NCBI GenBank assembly: GCA_963922205.1
Contig: CAWUHX010000011.1
Location: 310,001 to 374,000, forward strand
DNA: 64,000 nucleotides
Direction of reading: 5' to 3'
Origin: Romanomermis culicivorax
Taxonomy: Eukaryota; Nematoda; Enoplea; Mermithida; Mermithidae
The notes under the pieces are model-generated. The model was not told where the DNA came from and did no database searches. It saw nothing but the letters and a program-made list of their open reading frames with translations. Below are positions 10,053 through 22,454 of this stretch, in pieces (the first letter of the stretch is position 1; each line of letters opens with the position of its first letter). The position numbers and the translations under genes are program-made.

Positions 10053-11284
10053 TCCTGAACTATTCTAGGAGTTGCCTATGGATTTCCGTATTCATGAAAC
10101 TTTGACATGAGTGATTATAAGACGTAACAACATAATTCTCAAGGCTGAAGTTCAATGAAGAGGCTTAATTTGATAATTTAATTTTGTGGATTTTCATGTG
10201 TGAGCTTTGAATATTGTTTGTCAAAATGAACTGAGATGACCATGTAGCAAATGACTAGGCATGGGCGATGTACTGATGTTTTCAATCAGCCAGACACTGC
10301 GGTGAACGTACTGGATAACAAAAAAATGAACTAGAAATGGGCAAAACGGTTAAAATCACATTTATTTTGGACTGATGATAGACAACCGAGGATCAGAGAT
10401 CTGGCCCCAACCAAAAATCTGGATTCTTCAACCAGCATGAACTTCTCATTGTTTAACACTGCGCACGATTCTAACATGAAAGAGCATGCTACCATAACAA
10501 TCGCATATACTTGCAAAAACAATATGGGTTTATCTGTAGTCAGTCCATACAGAAATTCGGTTGGTTCTCAAATCCTCGCCGTTTTTGCCAAGCCAAATCA
10601 GGTTAGAAAACTGGCTGTAGTACATTTATTTTGAAGAAAATAGACAAAATACAATCAAAGTTGATTGTCGGGCTTATTTCAGATCAAGAGCTCTCAAGGT
10701 CAGATTTTCAGATAGTAGTAAATTTAATAATTTGTGGTGGCAATGTATAGCTAAATGTCCAATATAAATGTACCAGTTTTGACAAAACTAGCCACCCAGT
10801 GATCAATTCTTAGGACTTCGGGTAGGGGTAATACCCCCTCGTACCCCTCCCTATGGGACAGTCTGGACACTTTTGAACAAAATAAAAATGAAATTATCAT
10901 GTTGAACATAATTCTTTTCTCTGTACTGTTAGCCAGTTTTCCAATCAAACTGGCCCTGACTCAATTTTTGATCTGGGGCTACTTTCACAATTCACAAGTA
11001 CGGTGGTTGAGTCGTACCTCTCACATGCTCAGTGGTGTCAAGCACAAATACAATTAGTCGAAATTACAGTTTTATGGCGCCTAGTGCAGGAATATATGCT
11101 GTAATTGTTTTTCGAAATTATGCTCATTTGGGAAAAATGTTTAAAAAAGCTGAAAATTTTAATTATTGACGCACGAAAAAAAATATTGGTGCGTTTTCTA
11201 ACGTGAGCATCTGAAATTGGCCATTGAGGTGGGAAATAGTGAGTTGTTTTTCGAACATTGCTTTACACCTACTCTGGTTGTTAG
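10053..11284 (+). other. AT-rich intergenic stretch, nothing identified
   Basis: No supported gene or complete repeat is seen. A small perfect inverted motif, GGGGTAATACCCC, lies near 10824, with a relative near 28952. Confidence 0.4.
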
Positions 11285-12471
11285 CAGTGTTTTTTTTTTT
11301 TTTGCCGCTGGCAAATGAAAATTTCTAGTGGCAAATGAACTTTGAGTCGTCATTTGTACATGTACAAACGGAATGAGGAAAAAAATTTTGGGTATGGTTC
11401 TCATTGTGGAAAAAATTTTGGGGAACTCTAAACCGAAAAGATGCGTTTTGGTAGACTTTAAAAGGTCAAAATCTGAAAATTTTCCGGCGCTTGGCGCCGG
11501 TCATGGGTATAATTATAACTATATTCTATCAGGCGCGGTCGTTAGCATATCTACTTCGACTTACTAATTAATGCTCAACAGTTTCTATCAATCAAGTTAG
11601 CTCTTTCATTTTCTAATCGTCTACAGTTAATTATGTCGCCGAAAATAGAGATTTTTCATCAAGTCTCTCAATTTTTTCTTTCGATGATTGGAATTTTTTA
11701 AACGTTTGCAATCTGAACTTTTGCGTTTATTGAAGGTGGAAATTGAAGACATTACTCTAGAACGCGATTTTAAAACATTTGTTCACGAATTATCTGTTGG
11801 AGAGATTTATTTTTTAGCGTTTTAGAATACAGAAACCCAAAAATTTTTCCGGCGCTTCGCGCCGGAATGGGAAGCAAATTACACTTCATCAGTCTGATTT
11901 TTATTTATTTCCCAACGTTATGAAAGTTCATTTTCCAGCGTTTTAGAAAGTGAAAATCGAAAAATTTTTCCGGCGCGGAGCGCCGGACCAAGAACTAAAT
12001 AAAATTAGATGATTCTAATCGGAATCACAGAAATGTTGATAGCAGATAAATTCATGAGAACTCTATCGTTAACTTGCTTTATCCGCTCCTATAGAAGACC
12101 GATATATTCTTCATGAGCTCATTTTGACTAACATAACCAGAATTTTCTCAATTTTTTTCCTCATTTTTGCAGGTTTCTGACTACAAATACAATAAAATGC
12201 TTGGGTATGCTCCTAAAATGGATAAAAACGCATCCGCAGCCACATTATGAGCGTTTTTAAAAATGTGGAAAATTTTTGGAAAATGAGGAAAAAAATTTTG
12301 GGTCGGGTTCTCATGTGGAAAAAATCTTCGAGGAAAAAAAACGGTGCCAATAAGTACCCAAACATAATCGCTTAAAAAACTAATATTTTCATTGTACAAA
12401 TATGTACAAATGAAAATTGCCTACTCGTTTGTACATGTGCAAATGGGTCATGTACAAAAAAAAAAACACTG
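11285..12471 (+). mobile_element. Non-autonomous hAT element, 1187 bp, exact TSD
   Basis: It begins CAGTGTTTTTTTTTTTTTTG and ends AAAAAAAAAACACTG, flanked by exact GTTGTTAG copies (11277-11284 and 12472-12479). The interior holds three CCGGCGC..GCGCCGG hairpin modules (about 11485, 11850 and 11970), each next to AAATTTTT. Bases 11392-12241 are repeated in inverted orientation at 13893-14753. No transposase is present. Confidence 0.9.
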
Positions 12472-12479
12472 GTTGTTAG

Positions 12480-13745
12480 TGCATGAATTGTGAAATTTCT
12501 ATAGCTCATTGGCTTGGGTACATGAAAACAATTATCTATGTGACCATTGGAAATCTGCACAATAGAGTATCACTGAACCGCTACATTTTGGTGCAAGCAA
12601 AACCTTTATAGAGGTGCCCTGAACTCTTCTAAAGGTTCAATGGTACCTATAAATAAGAATAGGTACAAGAGTTCAGTTCATTATTATTTTCTGTGGTGCA
12701 GTGTGTGTCAGTTCTGTGGTGCAGAGTTTGGTACAGGTCAATTTTTACACCACTGAATCAATAGAAAGGCTCAGATGCGTTTGGTACATCTAACCCCTTG
12801 TCTGGTGCCGAGAACTAGTCCGTCTGGTAGTTGCCAGTTGAGCTATTTTCCATGTATATGATACTTTGACCATTTTTTCCAGTGGTTACTTCATGTGATT
12901 GTCAAGAATCTAATGTTTCCGTCATGTGAACAAAATATTCACATTCGAGACATATAAAACACAAAAAGCGAAAAAACTATATAAGTAATCTGCTTCGTTG
13001 GTAATACATATATATGGAATAAAGTTAATCCTGAACCTGTTGAAAAAGAACTACTCTAGGAGTGTTTTGTGCAAGTGAACAAGCAAGTAATCCTGAACTC
13101 TTGACCTTCTAATACAGTGCAAAATAACACTGTGAACTTCTAGGTTGCTGCTAGCAGTACTTGATGAATAGAAAGATCGCCACCACTTGTAATGTGTGCT
13201 CTGTTAAATTTTTCCATGACTCGTTTCACGATTTTCAAGCTTCGCTGTACACCCACCGAATGATAAAAATCGTATGCTTGATGAGAAACTGTTTTTGACT
13301 AGCCAATTCTTTATTTCTAAGCAGATTGCAATTCGTATTCAATCATTTTCGAGACTCCAGCAAAAGTCCAAAGACCTAATAGGGGTGAAGACTTTGCGAG
13401 TTATAGTCACAGTACTAGAAACGTTATATCTGGCTTTTAGAAATAGGCTGGCGTTGTATATATTGCAACGAAACTAATGAGGATTAGATTAAAATCATAT
13501 TCCTTAACCACAAATCACTTGAAAAAATCCAATTGTAATGGTAAACAATTGTAAGCTGTCAAAATTCATTCTTAGCCGGACTGACTGTAAGTGACCAGTC
13601 GTAGTTCGACCGCAGTTCAGAGGGAATTACCCGATTCTGACGCGTTCGTACTTCGAATCAACCCATGATGTATGATGGAACTCATATTTTGATGAAACAT
13701 AAACTCTACGGGTGCAACGCGAGAAGTTTGTATCATAATAGAACC
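12480..13745 (+). other. Intergenic stretch with one strong nested hairpin
   Basis: No gene is seen. A two-part hairpin lies at 12619-12676: outer stem CTGAACTCTT / AAGAGTTCAG, inner stem GTACCTAT / ATAGGTAC, with a one-sided bulge. The rest shows nothing recognisable. Confidence 0.45.
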
Positions 13746-13888
13746 AGGCGCTGAATAACCAACGTAATGATAAAATGTTATTCAGCGCCCGGCGCTGCAT
13801 AAAAAAATCAACATGCTCGGTTATTCAGCGCCGGGCGCTGAATAAAAAAAATTAAGACGGAAGGATATTCAGCGCCGGGCGCTGAATA
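13746..13888 (+). repeat. Second GC-core palindrome cluster, about 44-bp period
   Basis: One half-palindrome (13746-13758) is followed by three palindromes at 13778-13802, 13821-13845 and 13865-13888. They have the same 12-base arms as the cluster at 9561-9714. The cluster joins directly to CCGCTACGGATG, the same motif that borders the first cluster on its other side. Confidence 0.85.
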
Positions 13889-13892
13889 ACCA

Positions 13893-14753
13893 CTGCCGCT
13901 ACGGATGCTTTTTTATGCATTATAGGAGCATACCCAAGCATTCTGTTGTATTTTGAGTCAGAAACCTGCAAAAATAATGAGGAAAAAATTGATAAAATTC
14001 TGGTTATGTTAGTCAAAATGAGCTGATCAAGATTATATTGGTATTTTACAGGAGCAAATAAAGCATTTTAACGATAGAGTTTTCATGGATTTATCGGCTA
14101 TCAGCATTTTTGGGATTCCGATTAGAGTTTTCTAATTTTATCTAGTTGTTGATCCGGCGCGGAGCGCCGGAGAAATTTTTGGATTTTCACCTTCTGAAAC
14201 GATGGAAAATGAACCTTCACAATGCTGAGAAGTAAGTTAAAATTAAACTGATGAAGTTTAATTTGTTCTTCAATCCGGCGCGAAGCGCCGTAAAAATTTT
14301 CGAGTTTTTATATTCTAAAACGCTGAAAAATCTCTCTAACAGATATTCGTGAACAGAGGTTTTAAACTCACAGTGTAGAATGATATCTTGAATTTCCGTC
14401 GTCAATAAACGCAAAAGTTCAGGTTGCATTGCAAACGTTCGAAAAATTCCAAGCATCGAGAGAAAAAATTGAGAGAATTGATGAAAAATCTATATTTTCG
14501 GCGACATAACTGACTGTTAACGATTAAAAAATGTTACGAGCTAACTTGATTGATAGAAACCGTTGAGCATTAATTAGTAATTTGAAGTAGATATGCTAAG
14601 GGTCGCGCCTCTGATAGTGAATAATGATTAGTTTAGTTATATAGTCATGACCTGTGCGAAGCGTCAGGAAATTTTTAGATTTTGACCTTTCTAAGTCCAC
14701 CAAAACGCATCTTTTCGGTTTTGAGTTCCACAATGAGGACCATACCCATACCT
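13893..14753 (-). mobile_element. Inverted partial copy of the 11285-12471 hAT element
   Basis: It matches the reverse complement of 11392-12241 along its length, including the three GCGC hairpin modules (about 14155, 14277 and 14660). Terminal CACTG and a TSD are missing at the right edge, where sequence changes near 14755. With its partner it makes a 0.85 kb inverted repeat spaced by about 1.65 kb. Confidence 0.8.
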
Positions 14754-14934
14754 GAGCAATGCCGGGCCACCCGAGCCACCGGGTAGCTACGTTTTTGTGC
14801 CTGGTAGCTACATTGGCAGCCGTGGATGGCTCCAGAAAACCAACACTTCCTGGAGGGAAGAGGATGGCAAAAAGGAAAAAAGAGAGGGAGGAGAAAAAAA
14901 AACGGGAAGAGAGAAGGAGAGAAAGAGAAATAGA

Positions 14935-15965
14935 GTCAGCCAATCAATCAACCAACTCGAAAAAATCTACTAACCAAACAATTTGGATAACAGCAAACTA
15001 CGGGATATGGTAAGCAACCAACCAATTTGGGAAAGCCAGCAACCAACCAACCGATCTGGGAGGTTACCAACCTATTTAGGAAGCATTCAACCAATCTGAG
15101 AAACAACCAACAAACTGATCTGAGAAACAACAAACCGCTTTGGAAAGCAACCAGCCAACTGATCTGGAAAAGAACCAACCATTGAATCAGGGAACCAATT
15201 AACCAATTTAGGAAACAACCAACGAAATGATCTAGAAAGCAATAAACCGATCTGGGAGCCAACCAACTATCTGATCAGGGAATCAACCAACCAATTCGGG
15301 AAGCAACCAACCAAAAGATCTGGAAAGCAACCAGCCAACTGATCTGGGAACCAACCAACCAACCAAATGATCTGGAGAGCAACCAGCCAACTGATCTGGA
15401 AAGCAACCAATCACCTGATATATAGGAAGCAATCCACGAATCCAACTAACAAATCCAGGAATCAACCAACCAACCAATCTAGATGTCAATCAACCAACTG
15501 ATCTGAAAAGCAACCAACCAATTTGGAAAACAGTCAACCAAGTGATCTGGAAAGTAACCAACAACCCAATTAATAGGAAGCAACCAACGAATCTAGGAAA
15601 CATCCAACCAACAAATCCAGGAATCAACCAATCTAGATGTCAACCAACCAACTGATATTAGAAAGTACCAACCAACTGATCTGAGAAGCAAACGACCAAT
15701 TAATGAAACAATCAATCAATCTAAGAGTCAAACAACTAACCAACTGGTCAGTGAGGCAACCAACAAGTTTGGAAGCAATCAGGGAGTCAATCAAAAAAAT
15801 TTGGGTAGAACCAAGCAATTCGAGAGTCGAACTCGACAAACAGCCAATGAAGCCAACCAGGGAGTGTCAGCCAACCAACCAATCTGGGAAGAACCAATGG
15901 AATCGGGGAAAAAAACAGCAAACCAATCGTGGAGTCAGCAACCACCATCAAACAAATTTAAGAAG
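14935..15965 (+). repeat. CCAACCAA minisatellite array A
   Basis: About 1 kb of degenerate repeats such as AACCAACTGATCTGGAAAGC, with irregular 18-36 bp spacing. Open frames on both strands here are products of the repeat. It is related to the arrays at 31850-33110 (opposite strand) and 47880-48545. Confidence 0.85.
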
Positions 15966-16120
15966 CCACTAGAAGAAGAAGAAGAAAAATTTATTTTTCG
16001 AACGTAGAGAAAAAAAACAAAAACACATGTTAGTCTGGAAAAAAAACACAACAAACATCGAGATTATTGGTTATTAATAGTTTACTAGTAAAGTGTAAAA
16101 TTGGCCAAGACGCTGATGAA

Positions 16121-16268
16121 CAGGGCCGTGCACAAGGGCGGGCGCCCCCCCCCCCCCCTATTGAGGCCGTATGCACACAGCATATCCGCGTAAGATCAAC
16201 ATTTTCTGGGGCTATTCAGTGAAAAAATCTAGTCCGCCCCCCATGAAAAAATCCTGCGCACAGCTCTG
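16121..16268 (-). mobile_element. hAT MITE with exact TSD
   Basis: The ends are CAGGGCCGTGCACAAGG ... CCTGCGCACAGCTCTG, flanked by exact CTGATGAA copies (16113-16120 and 16269-16276). A second copy in the opposite orientation is at 44340-44497. A poly-C run near 16145 is shared by both. Confidence 0.9.
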
Positions 16269-16559
16269 CTGATGAATATGTGGCTTCGGTTTGTACTTCT
16301 TGCATCGCTGTAGACCTATCGTATTCATAAAGCCACCATAATATAAACCTCTGGAACCTTATGCAGTGAGCAAAAAAAGTCACGCTAGGCATGGTAAAAG
16401 TACTTAATACCTTTACCATATGACATTTTACCCCTATCCAGATTTTCAATCTTGGGGGCATCTGGCATCAATCAATCAGTGATTAATGCGGGGGTTCTGG
16501 AGAAAGTTTCTGGAGAAATTGCGTACAAGAGAAAAAAAGAAATACGATGAGAATAAGAA

Positions 16560-17060
16560 AACAGAATGAAACCAAATCATCAATATGTGAATGCTGTTTT
16601 TTTCGTCAAAATGGTATTTTTAGTGGCAAAAAGAAATTTTGAGAGTTCAGAATTGCAGAGGCGCATTTTCAGAAAACTATCTGGTGCTTTGCAAAAATTA
16701 TGATTCAAATGGTTATTCAGTGTTTTTTTGTATAGTATGAATATTTTTGACCATACAAAATTTCGTTGAGATTTTTATACAAAGCACAGACAGTTTCGGC
16801 ATATACTGGTCTGAGAACACTTTTCCAGGCTCTAAAACCAGTGAAACACCAGGGAAAACATTTGTGCCGAATTGTATTTTATAGTTACTCGGATTGGTTT
16901 ATCCAAGCTTTGAAAATGTGTCTGCAGTAGTATCAGTGAAGCTTCTTTTTTAACAATAATTATAAACACGTCATGATCTTGATTTTAAAACGAGGAAAGT
17001 TCATGTTCAGCCGTTTAAACAACATGAATTCTAAGTTCTCTAGCATTCTGCATGAGAAGC
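16560..17060 (+). repeat. Dispersed repeat copy, shared with about 29760-30360
   Basis: The two stretches share blocks such as CTGGTC.GA.AACRCTTYTCC and TTTATAG....GG.TTATCCAA.GCTTT. Ends are not defined. A hAT-like CAGTGTTTTTTTG start lies at 16718 without a matching right end. Confidence 0.45.
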
Positions 17061-17259
17061 TTATAAAAAAATAAATTTATATTTTTAAATATCGTATCTT
17101 ATATACGTACCTGCTATAAAGAGCATAAATTTGAGTGTGAAAAAATTTCCCCTGGAACATGAACACAATTTCGTTCATAAAATGATTTGGATTTTTTATA
17201 TGCACAAAAGAACTCTTTGTCTTTTTTTGTACAAGTACGAAAAAGATTATAGCTCTGAG

Positions 17260-18590
17260 CAGTGTTTTTTCCTGCACCCAGCTTTCTGCATCGCGCAGAA
17301 AAAGCAAAAAGTTTCTGCACTGTGGGTTTTCTCCTGTTACCACTGTTTTTTCCCCGGACCTTCTTCCCAAATGGAGGAAGGGGTCAAAATTTTTTCCCAC
17401 TTTCCAGGAGCCGTTTTTCTCGCTTTAGAATGCTCATAGACGCTTTATTTATGTGCTTTTGAGCTTTCTCAAACTTTCTAACGTTTTTAGAGCCATTAAT
17501 TAAAATTGAGGAAAAAATTGAAATTTTCGAGTTTGATCAAAGTCTAATCTACAAGCACCGTAAAACAAATTTTCCAGCAAACTACCCAAGAGCATGATGA
17601 CTAAGCCCTCTAAATGAAAAGTGAGAGCACAGAAAAGGCGTTAATGTTTCCAGCACGAAGCGCCAGAAAATTTTTTTTGGGTATTGACATTCTGTGACCC
17701 TGGAAAATAAATTTTCCGAACATTTATTTCTAGAATTAGATTCGAATTTTGTGTTTAGAAGTCGTAATTTCTAAAATTTTATTATTCAAAATATCTTAAA
17801 ATCAGTAATTTATATGTAAACTTTCATGAACTTGGCTGAAAAGGTGAGAAGAGTAGAGATTTCCGAAAACTACTTTCATGAAGCTTTCGAATTGATTTTA
17901 CATTAAGAGAGGAAATTGTTTCAAAAAGCTTTGAGACTTGATGTATTTACCTCTCCCAAAAAATGTTTGGAGGAAAAAATGCGAATCTTCATTAAATACG
18001 TAATCAAGATAAAACATTGAAGATTACCAATTAAAACATGAGACAATACATTTAAGATGATGGAAACCATAATAGATTAGGTGATAAGTGAAGGTAGACG
18101 TACCAAAAGCCGCCCCTGAGCTTGATAATAATGATGATGATTATAAAAGTTATAACCGGTGTCAAGCGCCGGAAAATGTTGAGATTATGACCTACCAAAA
18201 TGCGTCTTTTCTATATCCGATCCCCAAAATTTTCTTCCTCAAATGGAGAAACAGCCCAAAATTTTTTCACCTTTTCGGGATTTTTTCCCCAAAAAGCACG
18301 ATCTGGGGAAAAACAGTGCCTGTTACAACACAATAGTAGTGAATACATGAAAAAAGCAAATTAAATGAGTAATTCAATGTTGAATTTGAACGAATTTATC
18401 GTTTTCTGACTGGACCTTTTAAAGTCTTAAAAATGAGAAGAATAATTGATTTTTCAGAATCAATGTCTGACGCATTATAGAAGAATATATGTGATCAAAC
18501 ACATGACTAAAAACTTCTGCACCAGTGCAGAAATCACAAATAAAATTCTGCACGAAGCCTAAAGTCTGCACTGTACGGAAAAGAACATTG
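17260..18590 (+). mobile_element. Composite hAT element, outer copy
   Basis: The outer ends are CAGTGTTTTTTCCTGCACC ... GGAAAAGAACATTG, with flanks GCTCTGAG (17252-17259) and GATCTGGG (18591-18598), an eroded 6/8 TSD. It is interrupted by the hAT at 17341-18318. Another composite with the same inner insertion at the same site lies at 48786-50093, in the other orientation. An uninterrupted outer copy lies at 34941-35231. Confidence 0.85.
17341..18318 (+). mobile_element. Nested inner hAT element, 978 bp, exact TSD
   Basis: The ends are CACTGTTTTTTCCCCGGA ... CTGGGGAAAAACAGTG, flanked by exact CCTGTTAC copies (17333-17340 and 18319-18326) inside the outer element. The interior carries GCGC hairpin modules near 17650 and 18168. 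Relatives lie at 22455-23405 (same orientation), 49062-50025 and about 20440-21310 (opposite orientation). Confidence 0.92.
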
Positions 18591-18598
18591 GATCTGGG

Positions 18599-19199
18599 TA
18601 TCGTTCATTATTCTCCAGCGCAGGTCAACTTATGATTTTCATTATGTAAAACGGTTTATCTGATTCTGTCAGTAATCTTCGATGTTTTTTTTGCACTTGA
18701 ATTATTATGAGCAAATTAAATTTATTACCTAGCATTTGGGTCTGAAAATTTTTCCGGCGTTGCGCTGGAAAGAGAGTTATACATAGTTATGCTGTCAGTA
18801 TAAATGTCCGTTGTCGAGCTTGTAGGAAATCCGAAGTATTGCACTTTAGATTGTAGTTGATTTTACTCTATTCAGCGCTATCTGACCTAAAATCCAAAAT
18901 CTTTACTTTCACGCTTAATTTCCACAAATTACTTATTAATGGGAGAATAGAATGCAAACAAGCTCAAAAGCTTGCATATAAAAGATCGTTGGGCATTTTG
19001 GAGTGAAAAAGCATTTATGAAAAATATTGAAACAACCTTTCTGAAAAATGACAACCAACTTAAATTAAATTTGCCTCAGACGTACCAAATTTGCTTTGCC
19101 CAGGTATGACCATACCCAAATTTTTTTCCTCATTTCCAAATTTTTTTCTCAAAAGGCCCCATTTGAGGAAAAAACGGTGGGTTGAAAATACAAAAAATT
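18599..19199 (+). other. AT-rich repeat debris
   Basis: It holds a decayed GCGC hairpin module (CCGGCGTTGCGCTGG, about 18757) and, near 19100-19180, the ATACCCAAATTTTTTTCCTCATTT block that recurs in the hAT elements. No gene is seen. Confidence 0.4.
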
Positions 19200-19865
19200 T
19201 TCAGCGCTTCGCGCCGAATCAATAAATATAATATTTCCTATTCGTATAATATTTGACCCGAACGCAAATGATTTCTCTTTGAACAGTGTATTAGTATCGT
19301 TGCAGCAAGCTTTATAGGCTGTCAATGACTGACGAAAAAAATTCTGAATATTCTCTGTTCATTCAGTAAGATTCGGATTTAAAACTGAAATTCTTACTTT
19401 TCGTGTTTGATTGATTCAAATAGAATAATCGACATCGTTGGAACAATATTTCGACCGCAAATTTACTCAATTTTTTGATTTTAATTTCTCTAGTCTTTAC
19501 ATTTATAGATATTCGTAGTCGAAAATTGAATCACTTTGAACTTCCTAAACAATTGTAGAGTTATTTAAATTTTCCCAGCATTCCATTTCTTTTCAAATGG
19601 CCGTGAACTATTTTCTTGCACAGTTTTCTTTTATCTCACATGGCTAGCTGAAAAATATGTTGGGCACGATTTTTACAAAAAATTAAAGCGTTAAACGTAT
19701 AGCTTTAATTAGGTTACTTATATTTTTATCAAACTTTTGGCCTAAAACCTTTCCGCAGTTTTCAGTATGTTTCTAGTTGAAAAATTTTTTTGTGCCATTG
19801 GCACAAATTTTTTTGGCTTCTTGTGCCACTTGGCACAAATGTCCGTGCACAAAAAAGTAACGCTG
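19200..19865 (-). mobile_element. Inverted partial copy of the 8402-9272 hAT element
   Basis: It matches the reverse complement of 8402 to about 9110 throughout, ending in ...GTGCACAAAAAAGTAACGCTG. The other end is replaced by unrelated sequence, so no TSD can be shown. Confidence 0.8.
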
Positions 19866-20024
19866 GCCAGATGCATTGACCAATTTTTGGCCGGATTTTT
19901 TTCTTGGCCCGTATTTTTATGGCATGGCCGATTTTATGCCCGTTTGTATCACTGTTTTTTAGCCATATCAGTGTTTTTGGCGGAAAAAATCTGGAAATGC
20001 AAAAAAATTTGGGTTTTAAAATCC

Positions 20025-20112
20025 GTAAGGTACCCTGGGTTTCGGGTACCCAGGTAGACCCGGTTACCCGGGTAAATTTTCTGAATGAAACTCAGTTGCT
20101 ACCCGGGTCTCA
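20025..20112 (+). repeat. GGTACCC/ACCCGGG-rich palindromic patch
   Basis: Short self-complementary words (GGTACCCTGGG, CGGGTACCCAGG, GTTACCCGGGTAA) follow one another. A second patch lies at 22398-22443. Confidence 0.6.
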
Positions 20113-20299
20113 ATAAGATATTGTATAAACAGAATATTTATATACTATTACTTGCATTTATGTGCAGTTACAGTGAACAAACGTATTTGCTTTAATTAAT
20201 TCAGTGCATGTACCTACTCAACGTGTCAGCAACGCCGCTTATGGCTCTCAAAAAGTCACTGTGGCGTATTTTTAGCAATTGAAATCTATGTGTTTCAAC

Positions 20300-21910
20300 T
20301 AGGGCTGTTCGGAGATCTCGATCTCGACAAATCTCGGTATTTTTCACATCTGAATCTCGATCTCGGATATTCGATTTCTGCGAATCTCGATCTCACTCGA
20401 TCTCGGTATTTTTTAAGATTTTATCCGAAATATTATTCGAGATTTTTTACATAATTTAGAAAATAATAAGACGTATCAATTTTAATTTTTTTTAGATTTT
20501 TTGAGAAAGGTCAACACGTCAACTTTCTCAACTTTTTGAAGCGTTTGTTCTTTTTTTAATGTAAATTCAATTCAAAAGCTTTATGGAAGTATTTTTGGAA
20601 AAGTTCTACGCTTTTGACTCATTGCTTTTTGGTCAAATTTATGAAAGGTTATGAACAAATAAATGATTAAAATTTTTCGAATGATGAATTTCTAGAAATT
20701 ACGATTTATGAACACAAAATTTAAATCTAATTTTTGAAATATATGATCAGAATAATTATCAGAATGCTTTAAAAAGCTCAAAAACACTTAAACAAAGCGT
20801 CTGTGAGCCTTTTCAAGCGAAAAAACGAGGATTTTAAGATTTTTAAGGATTTATGTAAAATTTGATCCCTTTCCACATCTGTGGGAAAAGGTTCATGGAA
20901 AAAACAGTGGACCAAAGTGGATAAGTGCCATTATTTTAATTATCATTATTATGTATTTCCTAACTTAGGCGCAGCTTTAAGCATGTATGCCTTCATTTAT
21001 CACTCAATCTATAATAGTTTTCATCATGCTAAACGTATTATATCATGTTTTGACTGCTAATCTTCAATATTTTATCATGATATTTAATTTTTCCTTGACG
21101 CAGTTTTTGAGAAAGATCAATACTTCAAGTCTCTGAGCTTTTTGTAGTGATTATTTCCTTCCTAACGTTAAATCAATTTAAAAGCTTTATGGAAGTAGTT
21201 TTTGGAAATTTCTACTATTCTTACTCATATCTTTTCAGCCAAGTTCATGAGAGTTTGCACTAAAGTGCATGCATAATTGCATAAAATTTTCAATGATCAA
21301 ATGATTTATATTTTTTGGTATTATGTCTAGTGCATGGTCAGAAAATGTCGTTCTAGCATATGTTTATCGCTTCTAAACATCAACATTTTATAAATTAGAT
21401 GTTTTATCTTGCACTGTTTTCTTGAAGAATTTGAATAATTTGATGAAAACCAAAGTTTATGTCGATTACGCAGTCCTTAAAAAATTTACACGTTCGTTAA
21501 CATAGTTTTTCTGCATTTGAGAAATAATTGAGAAATTTTTGGGTCGTTTGGTGGCTTACTAAAAATTGATAAAATGTGGATTTCTGGGAGCTTGACGATG
21601 TTGTGCATCAGGTAAATTGAAATTAGGCCTGGAAAACCTCTCTGGGCGAAAAAAATTGTAAAAAAAATTGTATATAGAAAAGAAAATTGTATATAGAAAA
21701 GAAAAAAATTATAAAAAATATTGTATATAGAAAAGAAAATTGTATATAGAAAAGAAAAAAAATTGTATATAGAAAAGAATCGTAGAAAATCTCGATCTCG
21801 ATCTCGAATAAAATAAAATTTACATCTCGATCTCAAACATACAGGAGTTCCATTCTTGATCTCGATCTCAGTCTCGGCTTCTCCAAAAATTTGATCTCGG
21901 AACAGCCCTA
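20300..21910 (+). mobile_element. hAT element with ATCTCG subterminal arrays, exact TSD
   Basis: The terminal inverted repeat is TAGGGCTGTTCGGAGATC / GATCTCGGAACAGCCCTA, flanked by exact GTTTCAAC copies (20292-20299 and 21911-21918). Both ends carry runs of ATCTCGATCTCG. The interior holds decayed fragments of the inner hAT family (about 20440-20910 and 20930-21310) and a TATATAGAAAAGAAAATTG tandem repeat at about 21665-21780. No transposase is present. Confidence 0.92.
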
Positions 21911-22084
21911 GTTTCAACAATGAAGCACAAAACGGAATTATAAAAAAGTCTTCGAGACATTATGCCTGTGTCAAATATTGGTACTCGATGCAGTATAAGA
22001 AAACAATAAAAGTTGGAGAGATGCATTATGTATAAGATTGAAGAGGCATAAAAACCGATGATGATGAACTGGTGTAGAAATTGT

Positions 22085-22142
22085 TACACCCAGACCTAGT
22101 GGGATATATCGATGGTTAAACCCAGACCTAGTGGGATATCTG
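22085..22142 (+). repeat. Short direct repeat, two units
   Basis: ACCCAGACCTAGTGGGATAT occurs twice, 29 bp apart. Nothing further is recognised. Confidence 0.7.
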
Positions 22143-22454
22143 GTTTCATCAAATAGTTGTGATGCGTGACCAGGTCACCACAATTTGCTTAAAAGTGTAA
22201 AAAATTTTGAAATATTCATTTTCTCCAAAAAAAGGAAATTTTTTTTTGAAAAAAAAACCTTTGTTTGAAGAAAATGTGTTATTGGTTTTTTCTGATTTTT
22301 GTTTCTTAGCACTTTGCAAGGGTATGCCTCAAAATTTATGAGTTTTCTGAGAATTTTCATGTAGTGTGTTCATTCACTGACTTTTAATACTTGCATATAG
22401 TACCCGGGTAACCGGGGTACCCTAAAGACCGGGTACCCGGGTCCTAAAATTTTG

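Noticed and set aside
9561-13888. CRISPR-like look of regularly spaced palindromes
   Set aside because: Only four units per cluster, spacers themselves similar, clearly animal DNA and no cas genes. They sit inside hAT material.
14596-16007. Open frames of 60-115 codons in array A (Trp/Leu- and Asn/Gln-rich)
   Set aside because: Translations of the CCAACCAA minisatellite.
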